Shown piece after piece: positions 8,304 through 17,400 of a DNA stretch of 64,000 nucleotides. The position numbers were made by a program, and so were the translations under genes. The notes below the pieces were generated by a model. The model saw only the letters and a program-made list of their open reading frames with translations, did no database searches and was not told the DNA's origin. Within the stretch, counting starts at the first letter, position 1. Each line of letters starts with the position of its first letter. This DNA comes from Scatavimonas merdigallinarum (GTDB lineage Bacteria > Bacillota > Clostridia > Oscillospirales > Acutalibacteraceae): assembly GCA_018713055.1 (NCBI GenBank), contig DVFW01000026.1:1-64000 (forward strand). The letters are read 5' to 3'.

Positions 8304-8697
8304 ATCGCTTTCACCATAATTCCCTTCATATTGTAAAAAAATGACTCTGGTAATTTGTCCGGAGCCTTGCTAATCAAGAAGACAAACATCCATAAATATA
8401 ACGTGATCTTGTCGTTCCCAATAAAAAGTGCAATATAATATGGCTCTATTAGGAAATAAAAATACCAATTCTAATCTCTGTTAGTATAAAATCATGAGGA
8501 GAAAAAGTCAAGTTAATCCCTTAAGAATTCACAGTTTTTTTACTTTATATAATCCGTGACTTTGTCAAACAAAATCGGAAACACAATAAAGACATACGGC
8601 TGGATTTTCTTATCAATCATGTTTCCGGTAACTTTGTAGAAATGGTTTTATGGTGGATAAAAAGTTGTATGAAGCAGACGCCAGCAGAATTAGACCG
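8304..8697. other. Leader/intergenic region upstream of the cation operon
   Basis: No gene seen. From the promoter at 8483-8511 the leftward operon would have a leader of about 175 nt before the ATPase ATG. That length could hold an RNA regulator, but I do not recognise a c-di-AMP or other riboswitch core in it. The part from 8512 to 8697 is AT-rich with no feature identified. Confidence 0.4.
8483..8511 (-). promoter_or_regulatory. Promoter for the ATPase-RCK operon
   Basis: Reverse strand: -35 TTGACT (plus 8506-8511), 17-bp spacer, -10 TATACT (plus 8483-8488). Correct orientation for the leftward operon whose first ATG is at 8303. Confidence 0.6.
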
Positions 8698-9093
8698 CTA
8701 TTTTAGTGCGGTCATTTGTCCAAAAATAATCACTTGGTTGACAATTTCTGTTGCACAAATTCGAATGTTATTTATCTGTCCAACCCACTCCATTTGATTT
8801 TCCGCCTTTAGCCGCTCGGTCACACCCTCGTGCTCTGCCATCTGCTTTACCAACCGAAGAAACATATTCTCTGCCCGCTCATCAATATCAACAAGATAGC
8901 TATTCAGTTTGCCGCTTGTGAGAAGATTAGCGTATGTAATCCTATGGCATTCTTTCAGATACCGTAAATGCCGTTGCCCCCATACTCCAATAGGTCTTGT
9001 TTCTTTTTCGGTGGGTAAGACGAGATTTGGCAAATAGCAATCGCCTTGCTGAGTATATGTGCCGCCCATCTGCTCAAATATTGTTTTTTCCAT
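8698..9093 (-). CDS. TnpV family transposon-encoded protein
   Basis: 131 residues matching the TnpV family of Tn4451-like and related Clostridial elements. Features: a start like MEKTIFEQMGGTY, then LPNLVLP and the conserved WGQRHLRYLKECHRITYANLLTSGKL block, followed by a helical C-terminus ending in the usual EIVNQ...I segment. TnpV is not needed for transposition and its biochemical role is unknown. It is paired with the 61-residue gene immediately upstream (4-bp gap). No recombinase is nearby, so this may be a remnant of an excised or decayed element inserted upstream of spoVAD. Confidence 0.85.
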   Translation of the reverse strand: MEKTIFEQMGGTYTQQGDCYLPNLVLPTEKETRPIGVWGQRHLRYLKECHRITYANLLTSGKLNSYLVDIDERAENMFLRLVKQMAEHEGVTERLKAENQMEWVGQINNIRICATEIVNQVIIFGQMTALK

Positions 9094-9097
9094 AACC

Positions 9098-9283
9098 TTA
9101 AACCTCCGCCATCTTTATCTTGAATTTCTTAATAGGTGCGTTGACTACTTTGATTAGAACATCATCTACTGCGTCCGTATATCTGTCTTGTGCAAGTAAT
9201 TTGTTCCGCAGCGCATTAAGAGCATTTAGAATAATTCTCCGTTCACTTTCATCAATCGCTATGTAATATTTTTGATTTCGCAT
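9098..9283 (-). CDS. Small mobile-element protein of unknown function (paired with tnpV)
   Basis: 61 residues: a short aromatic N-terminus (KYYIAIDESERRIILNALNALRNKL) followed by a basic C-terminus. The IDESERRIILNALN pattern is common in small genes beside tnpV on Firmicute transposons, but I know no function. The stop is 4 bp before the TnpV start, so the two are translationally coupled. No membrane segment or metal-binding motif is visible. Confidence 0.65.
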   Translation of the reverse strand: MRNQKYYIAIDESERRIILNALNALRNKLLAQDRYTDAVDDVLIKVVNAPIKKFKIKMAEV

Positions 9284-9365
9284 ATCTGCTTACCTCCCTC
9301 GCCTACATTGTAGCAAGGAAGTTTTTGCTTGACGAATGTGCGATTTTATTTTTGAACATAAAGAA

Positions 9366-9403
9366 AGACAGCGTAAAAAGCATTTTTGCCTTTTACGCTG
9401 TCT
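9366..9403. terminator. Strong hairpin between the tnpV remnant and spoVAD
   Basis: AGACAGCGTAAAA (9366-9378) pairs perfectly with TTTTACGCTGTCT (9391-9403). The reverse-strand side continues TTCTTTATGTT. It may insulate the mobile segment from spoVAD or be a leftover element end; there is no gene immediately upstream on either strand. Confidence 0.5.
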
Positions 9404-9590
9404 CTTGCCTTTGCTATTGCCCGTAAAGTATATTTCAATGTTGTTTTAAATTACTGCCTTATGTGGCGTTAGCATTAGGCTTATCCTGTTTTTTTTGTAT
9501 TTTTTTTGTTTTGTGCTTTATACTAAAAAAGAAAACTGTAAAACCGAAAGAAGAGTTTTTGTCGGAAATGGAAAGGATGAAACGTACAAT

Positions 9591-10601
9591 ATGGCACAGC
9601 GCAAGGGGAAATATACAATTATTACGGAAAACAAGCCCGTGCTGGCTGGCTGGGCTGCCGTTGCAGGAAAAAAGGAAGCGGAGGGGCCGCTGAAGGATAG
9701 TTTTGACAAAATTTTTTATGACACAATGGCTGGTGAAGATACTTGGGAAAAGGCCGAAAGCAAGCTGCAAAAAGAGGCGGTAAGCCTTGCGCTTGAAAAG
9801 GCAAAGGTAAAAGCAGAGGAAATAGACGCTATTTTTGCAGGGGACCTTCTCAACCAGTGTATTTCCTCCAGTTTTGGGCTGCGCAATTTTAATATCCCTT
9901 TTCTGGGGCAGTATGGCGCATGCTCGACAATGGCGCAGACCCTGCTGCTTTCTGCTTTATTTGTAGATACGGGCATTGCGCACAGATGTGCGGCGGTAAC
10001 GTCTTCTCATTTCTGTTCGGCGGAAAGGCAGTTCCGCTTTCCGCTGGAATACGGCGGCCAGCGCACTCCCACGGCACAATGGACCGTTACAGGCGCAGGC
10101 TGCGCTATTGTAGCAAACCAGGGGCAGGGACCGCATATTGAAGCGGTGACAATTGGAAAAATTGTAGATCTTGGTATTAAAGACGCCAATAATATGGGCG
10201 CGGCAATGGCGCCCGCGGCAACGGAGGTAATACACAATTATTTGACGGATACGCAAAAAAAGCCCAGCGATTTTGATCTGATTATCACCGGAGATCTTGG
10301 GACAGTTGGGTCTAAGCTGTTGTGCACGCTGTTGTCTGAAGAATATCATATGGACATTCGCAGCAGGCATACGGACTGCGGCGTGCTGATTTACGACACA
10401 AAAGAACAGGATGTGCATGCAGGCGGTTCCGGTTGCGGCTGCAGCGGCAGTGTTTTGTGTTCTTATATTTTGAACAATATGCAAAAGCAAAATGCGCATG
10501 ATATTTTGTTTATAGCCACAGGCGCGCTTATGTCGCCAACCTCTTCCCAGCAGGGAGAGACAATCCCGGGGATTGCGCATTTAATTCATATCCAAGCGTA
10601 A
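9591..10601 (+). CDS. spoVAD: Stage V sporulation protein AD (SpoVAD)
   Basis: 336 residues with the thiolase-like fold of SpoVAD, the subunit of the spore membrane complex that binds Ca-dipicolinic acid for uptake during sporulation and release during germination. Visible family features: KPVLAGWAAVAGKKEAEGPL near the N-terminus, FAGDLLNQCISSSFGLR, GQYGACSTMAQ, the AAVTSSHFCSAERQFRFPLEYG block and the C-terminal SGCGCSGS motif. The ATG at 9591 is chosen because GAAAGGATGA precedes it; longer frames read through low-complexity sequence. It stands alone here: spoVAC is not upstream and spoVAE not downstream, while mobile-element genes abut the 5' side. Confidence 0.95.
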   Translation: MAQRKGKYTIITENKPVLAGWAAVAGKKEAEGPLKDSFDKIFYDTMAGEDTWEKAESKLQKEAVSLALEKAKVKAEEIDAIFAGDLLNQCISSSFGLRNFNIPFLGQYGACSTMAQTLLLSALFVDTGIAHRCAAVTSSHFCSAERQFRFPLEYGGQRTPTAQWTVTGAGCAIVANQGQGPHIEAVTIGKIVDLGIKDANNMGAAMAPAATEVIHNYLTDTQKKPSDFDLIITGDLGTVGSKLLCTLLSEEYHMDIRSRHTDCGVLIYDTKEQDVHAGGSGCGCSGSVLCSYILNNMQKQNAHDILFIATGALMSPTSSQQGETIPGIAHLIHIQA

Positions 10602-10670
10602 AGGAAAAAATCTTTGTAGAAAAAGGATAAGGAATGATCCTGACAGGAAGTTATTTTCTATTTATTTATC

Positions 10671-10699
10671 TGTCCATACGCGCAAAAGTATGGTATAAT
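10671..10699 (+). promoter_or_regulatory. Promoter of the PAP2 phosphatase gene
   Basis: A perfect -10 TATAAT (10694-10699) preceded by TGG, with a weak -35 TGTCCA (10671-10676) at 17 bp. It lies 33 bp before the ATG at 10732. Confidence 0.55.
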
Positions 10700-10731
10700 A
10701 CTCTTTAGAATCTGTAGTAAGGAGTATGTAT

Positions 10732-11256
10732 ATGCTTGAGCGTGTACAATATTTTGACGATATTGTTCTTAGCCGGATTGGGAAGCTCCATAACCCGCGA
10801 AGAAATAAACTGATGGTTTTTGTGACGAGGCTGGGGGATAAAGGGCTGGTATGGTTTGCCATGTGCGTACCGTTTTTAATTTATAAGCCCTGGCGGTTGA
10901 TTGGCGCGAATATTTTAGTAGGGCTTGTAATTGCACATTTGGCGGGCGAAATATTGATTAAACACCTTGTGTGCAGGGTCCGCCCGTGCCACAAGCTGGA
11001 CGACCATGAGCTTGTGATCAAGCGGCCGCGGTATTATTCGTTTCCGTCCGGACATACGACGGCGTCTTTTTCTGTTGTGGCCGTTACGGCGCTGCAATGC
11101 TGGCCGGTTGCGATCCCGGTGTTTATTCTTGCAGGTCTGATAGGTTTTTCCAGGCTATATTTGCGCGTACATTATTTAACAGACGTTGTGGCCGGTGCGC
11201 TGCTCGGCCTTTTGTGCGGTTTTTTGTCTGTAGAGTTGTTCCGTGCAATGTTATAA
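10732..11256 (+). CDS. PAP2-family membrane phosphatase
   Basis: 174 residues from the ATG at 10732, preferred over 10726 because AAGGAG (10719-10724) sits 7 nt before it. The three PAP2 phosphatase motifs are complete: KHLVCRVRP, the SFPSGHTTASF box with the catalytic His, and SRLYLRVHYLTDVVAG with the second catalytic His and Asp. About five hydrophobic segments surround them. Family members dephosphorylate undecaprenyl pyrophosphate or phosphatidic acid derivatives at the membrane surface; which substrate is used here is not visible. Single-gene unit with its own promoter and a strong downstream terminator. Confidence 0.92.
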   Translation: MLERVQYFDDIVLSRIGKLHNPRRNKLMVFVTRLGDKGLVWFAMCVPFLIYKPWRLIGANILVGLVIAHLAGEILIKHLVCRVRPCHKLDDHELVIKRPRYYSFPSGHTTASFSVVAVTALQCWPVAIPVFILAGLIGFSRLYLRVHYLTDVVAGALLGLLCGFLSVELFRAML

Positions 11257-11284
11257 ATGGACAGATTGTAAAAAACTGAACGCG

Positions 11285-11322
11285 ACAGGGGCGGGCCGCT
11301 TTTAAAAGCGACCCGCCCCTGT
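11285..11322. terminator. Bidirectional terminator between convergent genes
   Basis: ACAGGGGCGGG (11285-11295) pairs with CCCGCCCCTGT (11312-11322), with an inner GCTTTTAAAAGC. It lies between the convergent PAP2 and metallo-hydrolase genes. Confidence 0.8.
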
Positions 11323-11391
11323 TTATGCGTTGTAATGCGCTTATCGCCCTTTATCAGATGGGCAGAATGAGAAGGCAAATTTTTCGTTTTG

Positions 11392-12087
11392 TCAAATTGT
11401 CAAGCGCTGCAGCGGTTTTTCCATTGGAAGCACAACAGTTGAAAGTTCCATATCGAGAAACAGCTTTTTTAATCTGTTTGCAGCAGGGGTATTTTCCCCA
11501 AAATGCATGGGAATGATATACCGGGGACAGACGATCTGTGCGAATTCAACCGCGCCAAGTGAAAACGCATCTTTCAGGCGCGGATCAGCGGGGATAAAAG
11601 CAAGGTCAATTGCATGTCCCGCCAGTTTGGAAATTTCCTGACGGTAGGCGCGTCCCATTTCCCTGTTCCAGTGTTCGTCTTCCCCCGGCCAGTACCAATG
11701 GTTCAGGTCGCCGGCATGGTAAAGCGTATCATGCGGCGTTTTAATGAAAAATGCTACGCCTTCATCTGTGGAATGCAGGGCGGAAACCTGTAAATGAGGA
11801 AAAACAATGGATTGGCCGGGAGCGATTAAAACGGTGTTTGTAAGCAGCTGCTCTGGTATGTGGCTTTTATCGATATCGTAAGATAAGATAAAGCGTACAT
11901 CCGCAAAATTTGCAAAAAGAGAAAAAATAGCGGGGTTAAAGTGGTCGTGATGCCGATGACTGGCAAAAATGTACAAGGGTTTGTCCTTTCTGATTGGCGG
12001 CAGCGTACCCTTAAAATAATCAAATAAAAACGTTGCATCTGCAAGCTCTGATAAAAAGCAGCTGTGGTAGATATAGGTAATATCCAT
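11392..12087 (-). CDS. MBL-fold metallo-hydrolase (UlaG-like)
   Basis: 231 residues of the metallo-beta-lactamase superfamily. The metal motif HxHxDH appears as SHRHHDHFNP near residues 44-50; further ligands are HAGDLNHWY (Asp) and IIPMHFGE (His) near the C-terminus. The MDITYIYHSCFLSEL opening resembles UlaG-type or hypothetical MBL hydrolases that act on small phosphorylated or lactone substrates. The substrate is not deducible. It is monocistronic and leftward, ending at the shared bidirectional terminator. Confidence 0.88.
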   Translation of the reverse strand: MDITYIYHSCFLSELADATFLFDYFKGTLPPIRKDKPLYIFASHRHHDHFNPAIFSLFANFADVRFILSYDIDKSHIPEQLLTNTVLIAPGQSIVFPHLQVSALHSTDEGVAFFIKTPHDTLYHAGDLNHWYWPGEDEHWNREMGRAYRQEISKLAGHAIDLAFIPADPRLKDAFSLGAVEFAQIVCPRYIIPMHFGENTPAANRLKKLFLDMELSTVVLPMEKPLQRLTI

Positions 12088-12623
12088 GTTTTCCTCCCGC
12101 CGGTTGGTTTTAAAAGCTTCCGTATTTTTTATACTATAGCGCAGGAGATACGCAAGTACAATAGAAATAAAAAAGAATTACAAAATTTTAATTTTTATAA
12201 TTCTTAAAAAGTTGTTGACAAGTTCAAAATTACAGCTAGTTATGAAAAAAATAAAAAACAGGTTTTACACAGCGGTGTGGAAAACACGGTCTTAACAAAA
12301 GCGGGCGGTTTTTCTGTTTGATATGAGCTTTTAAAAATGAATTTTTCACATTTTCAACATAGTTTTCAACATTTTATTGAAAATGAAGCATTTTACTAAC
12401 GGTATAATGACAAATACGAAAAATCAGTTCTTCCAAAAAAGGTATCTGCGTTTTGTGAATGTTGTTATAAAATGGTCGTTTTTGTAATTTTAATGGAGAG
12501 GAAACAGGGGAAAATTTCTATTGCACCGTATAGATCTGAAAAATGATGCCAAAAATAATTACGCTGGTGTATTTCGTTGTGAAGCAGCAGGAAGTTACAT
12601 AGCTGGAAAAAGGAGGAAAATAC
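12088..12623. other. AT-rich 536-bp intergenic region with clustered DnaA-box-like 9-mers
   Basis: No gene supported. The middle is very AT-rich. Within 100 bp are TGTGGAAAAC (12276-12285, reverse of GTTTTCCACA), TTTTTCACA (12342-12350) and TTTTCAACA twice (12351-12359 and 12363-12371), all close to the DnaA box TTWTNCACA. A TTGACA (12215-12220) and a TATAAT (12402-12407) are possible promoter parts for the rightward gene at 12624. No dnaA/dnaN gene is near, so an oriC call is not supported. Confidence 0.4.
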
Positions 12624-12893
12624 ATGATTAAGGGAATCAACAGGCAGGTTATTGAAGTACTGGACACGGGAAATATTTATTACGAACGCGCGCTGCTTGT
12701 CGTTCGTCCGGAATTTGCAGCGGCGCAGCGCGAAGTGCTGGAAAAGGAAGCCCGGCATATGCTGGGAAAGATGCGCGCGCCGTCTGCAATTAAAAAAAAG
12801 AAGGCGTTTCTTTACTGGTTTGTCAGGCTTGGACTTGCGGCTTGCGCAGGCGCGGGAGCTATGCTGTTGCTGTCTTTCTATTCGGTTATATAA
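12624..12893 (+). CDS. Small single-pass membrane protein of unknown function
   Basis: 89 residues with an excellent AAAGGAGGAAAA ribosome binding site. Residues 1-55 are soluble and charged (starting MIKGINRQVIEVLDTGNIYYERALLVVRPEF, then a Glu/Arg-rich helix). Residues 62-86 form one transmembrane segment after a KKKKAF anchor, giving a cytoplasmic N-terminus by the positive-inside rule. No family or function recognised. It precedes a polytopic DUF6512-like protein by 60 bp and may be co-transcribed with it. Confidence 0.75.
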   Translation: MIKGINRQVIEVLDTGNIYYERALLVVRPEFAAAQREVLEKEARHMLGKMRAPSAIKKKKAFLYWFVRLGLAACAGAGAMLLLSFYSVI

Positions 12894-12953
12894 AAAACGT
12901 ATTTTCCCCCTGCCGTCTTCATATATTTCTATGAGGGCGAAGGGGGAATTTTT

Positions 12954-13538
12954 TTGGACCGAAACTGTTTAAAAAAGATGGAAATAATCGGTGTGTTTTT
13001 TACCTTTATCGGCGGCACACTGCTGCATTTTGCATATGAATGGTCGGGCGGGGCCGTGTGGAGCATTTTGTTTGGCGCTGTAAATGAAAGCGTGTGGGAG
13101 CACGTAAAAATATTTGCCATGCCATATTTGCTGTGGGGCGTATTGGAGCTCTGCTGCGCGCGGCCATATTTCAAAATGTTTGTAATTGCCAAGGTGGCGG
13201 GGGTTTATTTTCTTTCCGCTATCATAATTGCTTTTTTTTACCTGTATTCCGGTATTGCGGGAACGTCGGTGCTGTGGGTGGATATTGTAAGCGTTTTTGT
13301 CTGGATTGCATTGGCGCACCTGTTGTCCTATAAAATCACGCTTTCAGACAGGGATCTGCGCGCCTGGTTTGTGCCGGCGCTTTTTGCGTTGCTTTTGTTT
13401 GCGGCCATGTATTTTGGGTTCAGCGCAGCCCCGCCCCAGATAGATTTGTTTAAAGATCCGCAGACCGGCGCTTATGGTCTGCAGGCGGCCGGCGGCAGCC
13501 CGCAGGTGTACGCAGGGGGTGGAATGATTGACGTTTAA
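12954..13538 (+). CDS. DUF6512-like polytopic membrane protein
   Basis: 194 residues. The TTG at 12954 is taken as start because AAGGGGGAA lies 7 nt upstream; the next ATG (12978) has no ribosome binding site. About six hydrophobic segments are visible (for example MEIIGVFFTFIGGTLLHFAYEW and VYFLSAIIIAFFYLYSGIAG), with the conserved GAVNESVWEHVKIFAMPYLLW block that marks this Clostridia-restricted family. Glu and His in NESVWEHVK could be functional, but no activity is known. The C-terminus after residue 160 is soluble. Confidence 0.75.
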   Translation: MDRNCLKKMEIIGVFFTFIGGTLLHFAYEWSGGAVWSILFGAVNESVWEHVKIFAMPYLLWGVLELCCARPYFKMFVIAKVAGVYFLSAIIIAFFYLYSGIAGTSVLWVDIVSVFVWIALAHLLSYKITLSDRDLRAWFVPALFALLLFAAMYFGFSAAPPQIDLFKDPQTGAYGLQAAGGSPQVYAGGGMIDV

Positions 13539-13571
13539 ATTGAAAAAATCTGTTTTTTATTTTTAGAAACA

Positions 13572-13599
13572 TTACATTTTGCGCGAATTGTGGTATAAT
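13572..13599 (+). promoter_or_regulatory. Promoter upstream of rlmB
   Basis: -35 TTACAT (13572-13577), 16-bp spacer, perfect -10 TATAAT (13594-13599) preceded by TGG; 50 bp before the rlmB start. Confidence 0.6.
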
Positions 13600-13648
13600 C
13601 TAATATAATTGTGTAACTTTACCCTGATTGGGGAAAAAGGTGAAATAG

Positions 13649-14398
13649 ATGGAAAGAAAAAAGACCGCAGATTGCATGATAGGGCGCAACTGTGTAAGGG
13701 AAGCGATAAAAAGCGGCCGTACTCTGGACCGTGTATTTGTCGCAAAGGGGCTTAAAGACGGAAGTTTGCGCGAACTGGTTATTAAAGCCAGAGGACAGGG
13801 CGCCGTTATAAAAGAAGCAGATACAAAAAAGCTGGATCAGATGGCAGGCGGGGCGCCGCACCAGGGAATTATCGCATTTGGCGCTGTAAAGGCATATGCG
13901 CAGTTGGAGGATGTTTTTCTGGCGGCGCAGAAGAAAAACGAGGCGCCGTTTATTATGGTTTTAGATGAGATAGAGGATCCGCATAACCTGGGTGCAATTA
14001 TCAGAACGGCGGAATGTGCCGGGGTACATGGTGTGATAATCCCTAAACGCCGGAGCGTAGGGCTGAGCGGCACAGTGGGGAAAGCGTCTGCCGGCGCGGC
14101 GGAATATATGCCCGTTGTCAGGGTTGCCAATATTTCCAGTGCCATTGCCGCGTTAAAGAAAAAAGGCGTTTGGGTCTATGGAGCGGACATGAACGGACAA
14201 ACCTGGTGTCAATGCGACCTTGCGGTAGCCTGCGCACTTGTAATTGGAAACGAGGGCAGGGGGCTGGGACGCCTTGTGCGGGAAAGTTGTGACGGGGTTT
14301 TGTCCTTGCCGCTGTGCGGAAAGATTGCTTCTTTAAATGCGTCTGTGGCCGCGGGAGTTTTGATGTACGAAGTGGTAAGACAGAGGAAGGGGCTTTAA
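13649..14398 (+). CDS. rlmB: 23S rRNA 2'-O-methyltransferase RlmB/TrmH-family (SPOUT)
   Basis: 249 residues, the usual length. The N-terminal RNA-binding SpoU_sub_bind domain (about 8-85, IGRNCVREAIKSGRTLDRVFVAKG) precedes the SPOUT trefoil-knot domain (95-245). The three family motifs are present: EIEDPHNLGAIIRTAECAG with the catalytic Asn/Arg, LVIGNEGRGLGRLVRESCD, and LPLCGKIASLNASVAAGVLMYE. RlmB uses SAM to methylate the 2'-OH of G2251 in 23S rRNA; other TrmH-like targets cannot be excluded. It heads a rightward run with the large membrane protein and rpe. Confidence 0.92.
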   Translation: MERKKTADCMIGRNCVREAIKSGRTLDRVFVAKGLKDGSLRELVIKARGQGAVIKEADTKKLDQMAGGAPHQGIIAFGAVKAYAQLEDVFLAAQKKNEAPFIMVLDEIEDPHNLGAIIRTAECAGVHGVIIPKRRSVGLSGTVGKASAGAAEYMPVVRVANISSAIAALKKKGVWVYGADMNGQTWCQCDLAVACALVIGNEGRGLGRLVRESCDGVLSLPLCGKIASLNASVAAGVLMYEVVRQRKGL

Positions 14399-14431
14399 TA
14401 AAATCGGCCGTCTGAAAGGGATGATACATAA

Positions 14432-17400
14432 ATGAACGGCAGCAACAAGGGAAAGGGTTCCATTTTTGACAAAATCCGGAATTTGATCAATGCAACAGAA
14501 AGCGAAGACGCTCCAACAGAAGAGGAAAAAGAAACAGACGGACAGATGGTAGACATCAATGACGAAAAAAACGGGTACAAAAACACGGATAACCGCCCGA
14601 TTATGGAAGAGATCTTCAGCGACACAAAAAAGAAAGCCAAGGGACAAAAGCCGCGGCCGTTGGAACATGAACAAGGAAAGAGCGGCGAAGAAAAACCGCC
14701 TGTTGTACACTTGCGAGAAATAAAGTTTGAGGAAGTAAAAAAAGAGCAGTTGCAGCAGGATACGCAGAATAGGAAAGAGACACAGCAGGCCCCAAAAGTG
14801 CAGCACGAGCCGGGAGAGGCACGGCCGCAAAACGGACAGCCGGAAAAAATACAGGAAAAAGTCAGCACAGCGGCAAAGCAGAAAGAGAAAACGGAAGAGA
14901 AGGAAGAAAGCCCGCAGCTGCAGGCAAAGAAAGCAGAAGAAGATCCGCAACATGCACAGCAGGCCGGTGCGCCGGCCCGGAAAGGGGAACGGGAGGAAAA
15001 ACACCAGAAAAACGGTGTGCAGGAAAAGCGCAAGAAAAACACGCAGACAAGACAAATGGGAGCCACAACAGAAGACGAGGCAGCAGACTTACGGCAAAAG
15101 GGTGAAGACGAAACCCTTTTGGCCAAAATTTCTGGGAAAGTTTCTGCGTTGATTGGCTTTATAAACGATAAGCCGGATGAATTTGCACCCGACGCCGGCG
15201 ATGAGGAGCCGCCTCAACGGCAGGCCGACGTGCAGGAGAAACCTGCCGGCGAACCGTTAGAGATACCGGTACAGGACCACTATGCAAAAAAGGAAAAAAC
15301 GCCGCATACGCTGCAAAAGGCGGCGTCATTGGAAAAGGAGAAGGCCGGCGCATATTCCGCTGCAAAACCGGAGGAAGAGAAAAAACAAAAGTCCGGAAAA
15401 GATGCCGCCGCAAGGGAAAAACAACAGAAAGAGGGCGCGGAAGCTCCGGCGGCGCCTTTTGGAGGGTTTAAAAAAATGAGCGCGCAGAGGCTGCCTTCCG
15501 ACCAGGTTCAAAAACTGGTTGTGAATGGTATGCCTGTGCCGGAATACATCCATGAAAAGGACGTTAATAAAATCATTTTACCGGGAGACAAGCTGCAGCA
15601 TGCGATTAAAAAGGAATATGAGGAATACCTGAAGATAGAGATTTTCAAGGAAAAAATGCAAAAAAAGGCTGAGCCTGAAGAAAAGCAACCGAAACCGCAG
15701 AGCAAGGCAGAACCTCAAATATCACAGGAAAATACGCATAAATCTTTAAAGGACAGGCTGTTTGGCAGTTATAAAAACGCAGCGGAACAAAGTAATATGC
15801 CGCAGTTCTACGAAGAAAAAGAGGAACCCATAGAGGATTACGAACGGCCTGCAGATACAAGGGCCGTGCGGGCGGAAATTAATATGGAGGCCCGCAAGTT
15901 GCTGGTGCGCAGTGTTGTAACCGGCATTGCATTTTTTCTGCTTTTGGGTGTTATTCTTTTGCAGAAAAATATACCGGCGGCACTTGCAGATTTTATTCCG
16001 AATACAGATATTATGTTTTGTTTTGTTAATTTTCTGCTGTTGGTGCTGGGTGCGGCCGTATGCCATACGACAGTTCTTAACGGGCTAAAGCCTTTGCTTA
16101 GCTTCCGTGGCAATTCAGACACGGCTGCGGCTGTTGCAGCTGTGGCAGCGATTGCGCAGGGAATATTGGCGTTTTTTGATTCGGCGGCGTTTTTTAACGC
16201 AGATAAGAATTTGTATGCACTTCTTGTGCTGTTTGCTCTGCTTTTAAACAGCCTTGGAAAACTGTCGATCGGAAGAAGGATCCGCGATAACTTTAAATTT
16301 ATTTCAGCCCCCAACCGAAAATATACTGTAAAAATATTGGCAGATGAAGAAACGGCGGAAAAAATGCTGGCCGGAACAAAGGCAGACAAGCCGATCATTG
16401 CGTTTCAGCACCGTACAAAATTTTTAAAGAACTTTTTAAAGCTTTCTTATACGCCTGATCCCAGCGAAAAGACGGCAGCTAAATTTGCGCCGGCGTGTAT
16501 GGTATGCGCGGTGCTGGTTGCAATCATTTACGGAATTGTTCACCAAAGCGTGCCGGACGCCGTTTCTGTTTTGACCGTTGTCAGCTGTATGGCTGTTCCC
16601 GTTTGCTGCCTGCTTTCTGTGAATATTCCTATGCGAAACCTGTGCAAAACGGCCGTTAAAAATAATGCAATGGTCATCGGTTACCCGGCGGTTAAGCATT
16701 TTTGCGACACACGTGCGGTTATGGTTGATTCCAGAGAGCTGTACCCAAGAGGACGGGTGGACCTTTTAAGCGTAAAGACCTTTAACGCCTATAATATAGA
16801 TAAAGCGCTGATGAACGCCGCGGCTGTCCTGAAAGTTGCCAATACACCCATGACGTATATGTTTGAAGATGTGATCAGCGATAAAGGCGAGCAGTTGCCA
16901 TTGGTGGAAAGCGTAAAATATGAAGACGGCAAGGGGCTTGTTTGTTGGGTAACAGGCGAAAGGCTGCTGCTGGGAACAAGAGAACTGATGGCAAAATATG
17001 CAATTGACCTGCCCAGTGTGGATTTTGAAGAGCGCAATAAAGAGGATGAAAGCAACCATATTACCTATCTTGCAAATGCAGGGCAGTTGGTGGCGATGCT
17101 GGTTACAAGTTATAAAGCGGACAAACGGATTGTAACGGAACTTAAACGACTGGAAAACAATGGGATAACTTTGTTGGTACGTACAGCCGACCCAAATGTT
17201 ACACAGGAGAGTATAGCCAGAGATTTTCGAATTTATTTCCGTTCGGTAAAAATTTTGCCGACCAGCCTGGGGAATATCTGCAAGGAACAAATATCGCAAA
17301 AAGAGGACAGCTCCCGCGCGTATATTTCTACCAGAGGAAAGTTTTATTCACTGGCCAGGGCCGTAGCAGGTTGTATCAAGATTAAAAACAATATTTCCAT

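Noticed and set aside
8304..8480. c-di-AMP (ydaO) riboswitch before the cation operon
   Set aside because: Expected on functional grounds, but none of the conserved core sequences could be recognised in the leader.
9463..9693. Forward frame starting GTG before spoVAD, possibly a spoVAC tail
   Set aside because: Runs into spoVAD in another frame and shows only a hydrophobic, low-complexity stretch; no convincing SpoVAC similarity.
12088..12623. Possible chromosomal replication origin
   Set aside because: No dnaA, dnaN or other origin genes nearby and the boxes are imperfect; kept only as a low-interest observation.
14395..15126. Long reverse-strand frame (243 residues, Cys/Phe/Ser-rich) opposite the charged tail of the large membrane protein
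   Set aside because: It is the mirror of a Lys/Glu/Gln-rich coding region, lacks a ribosome binding site and has a composition typical of antisense frames.
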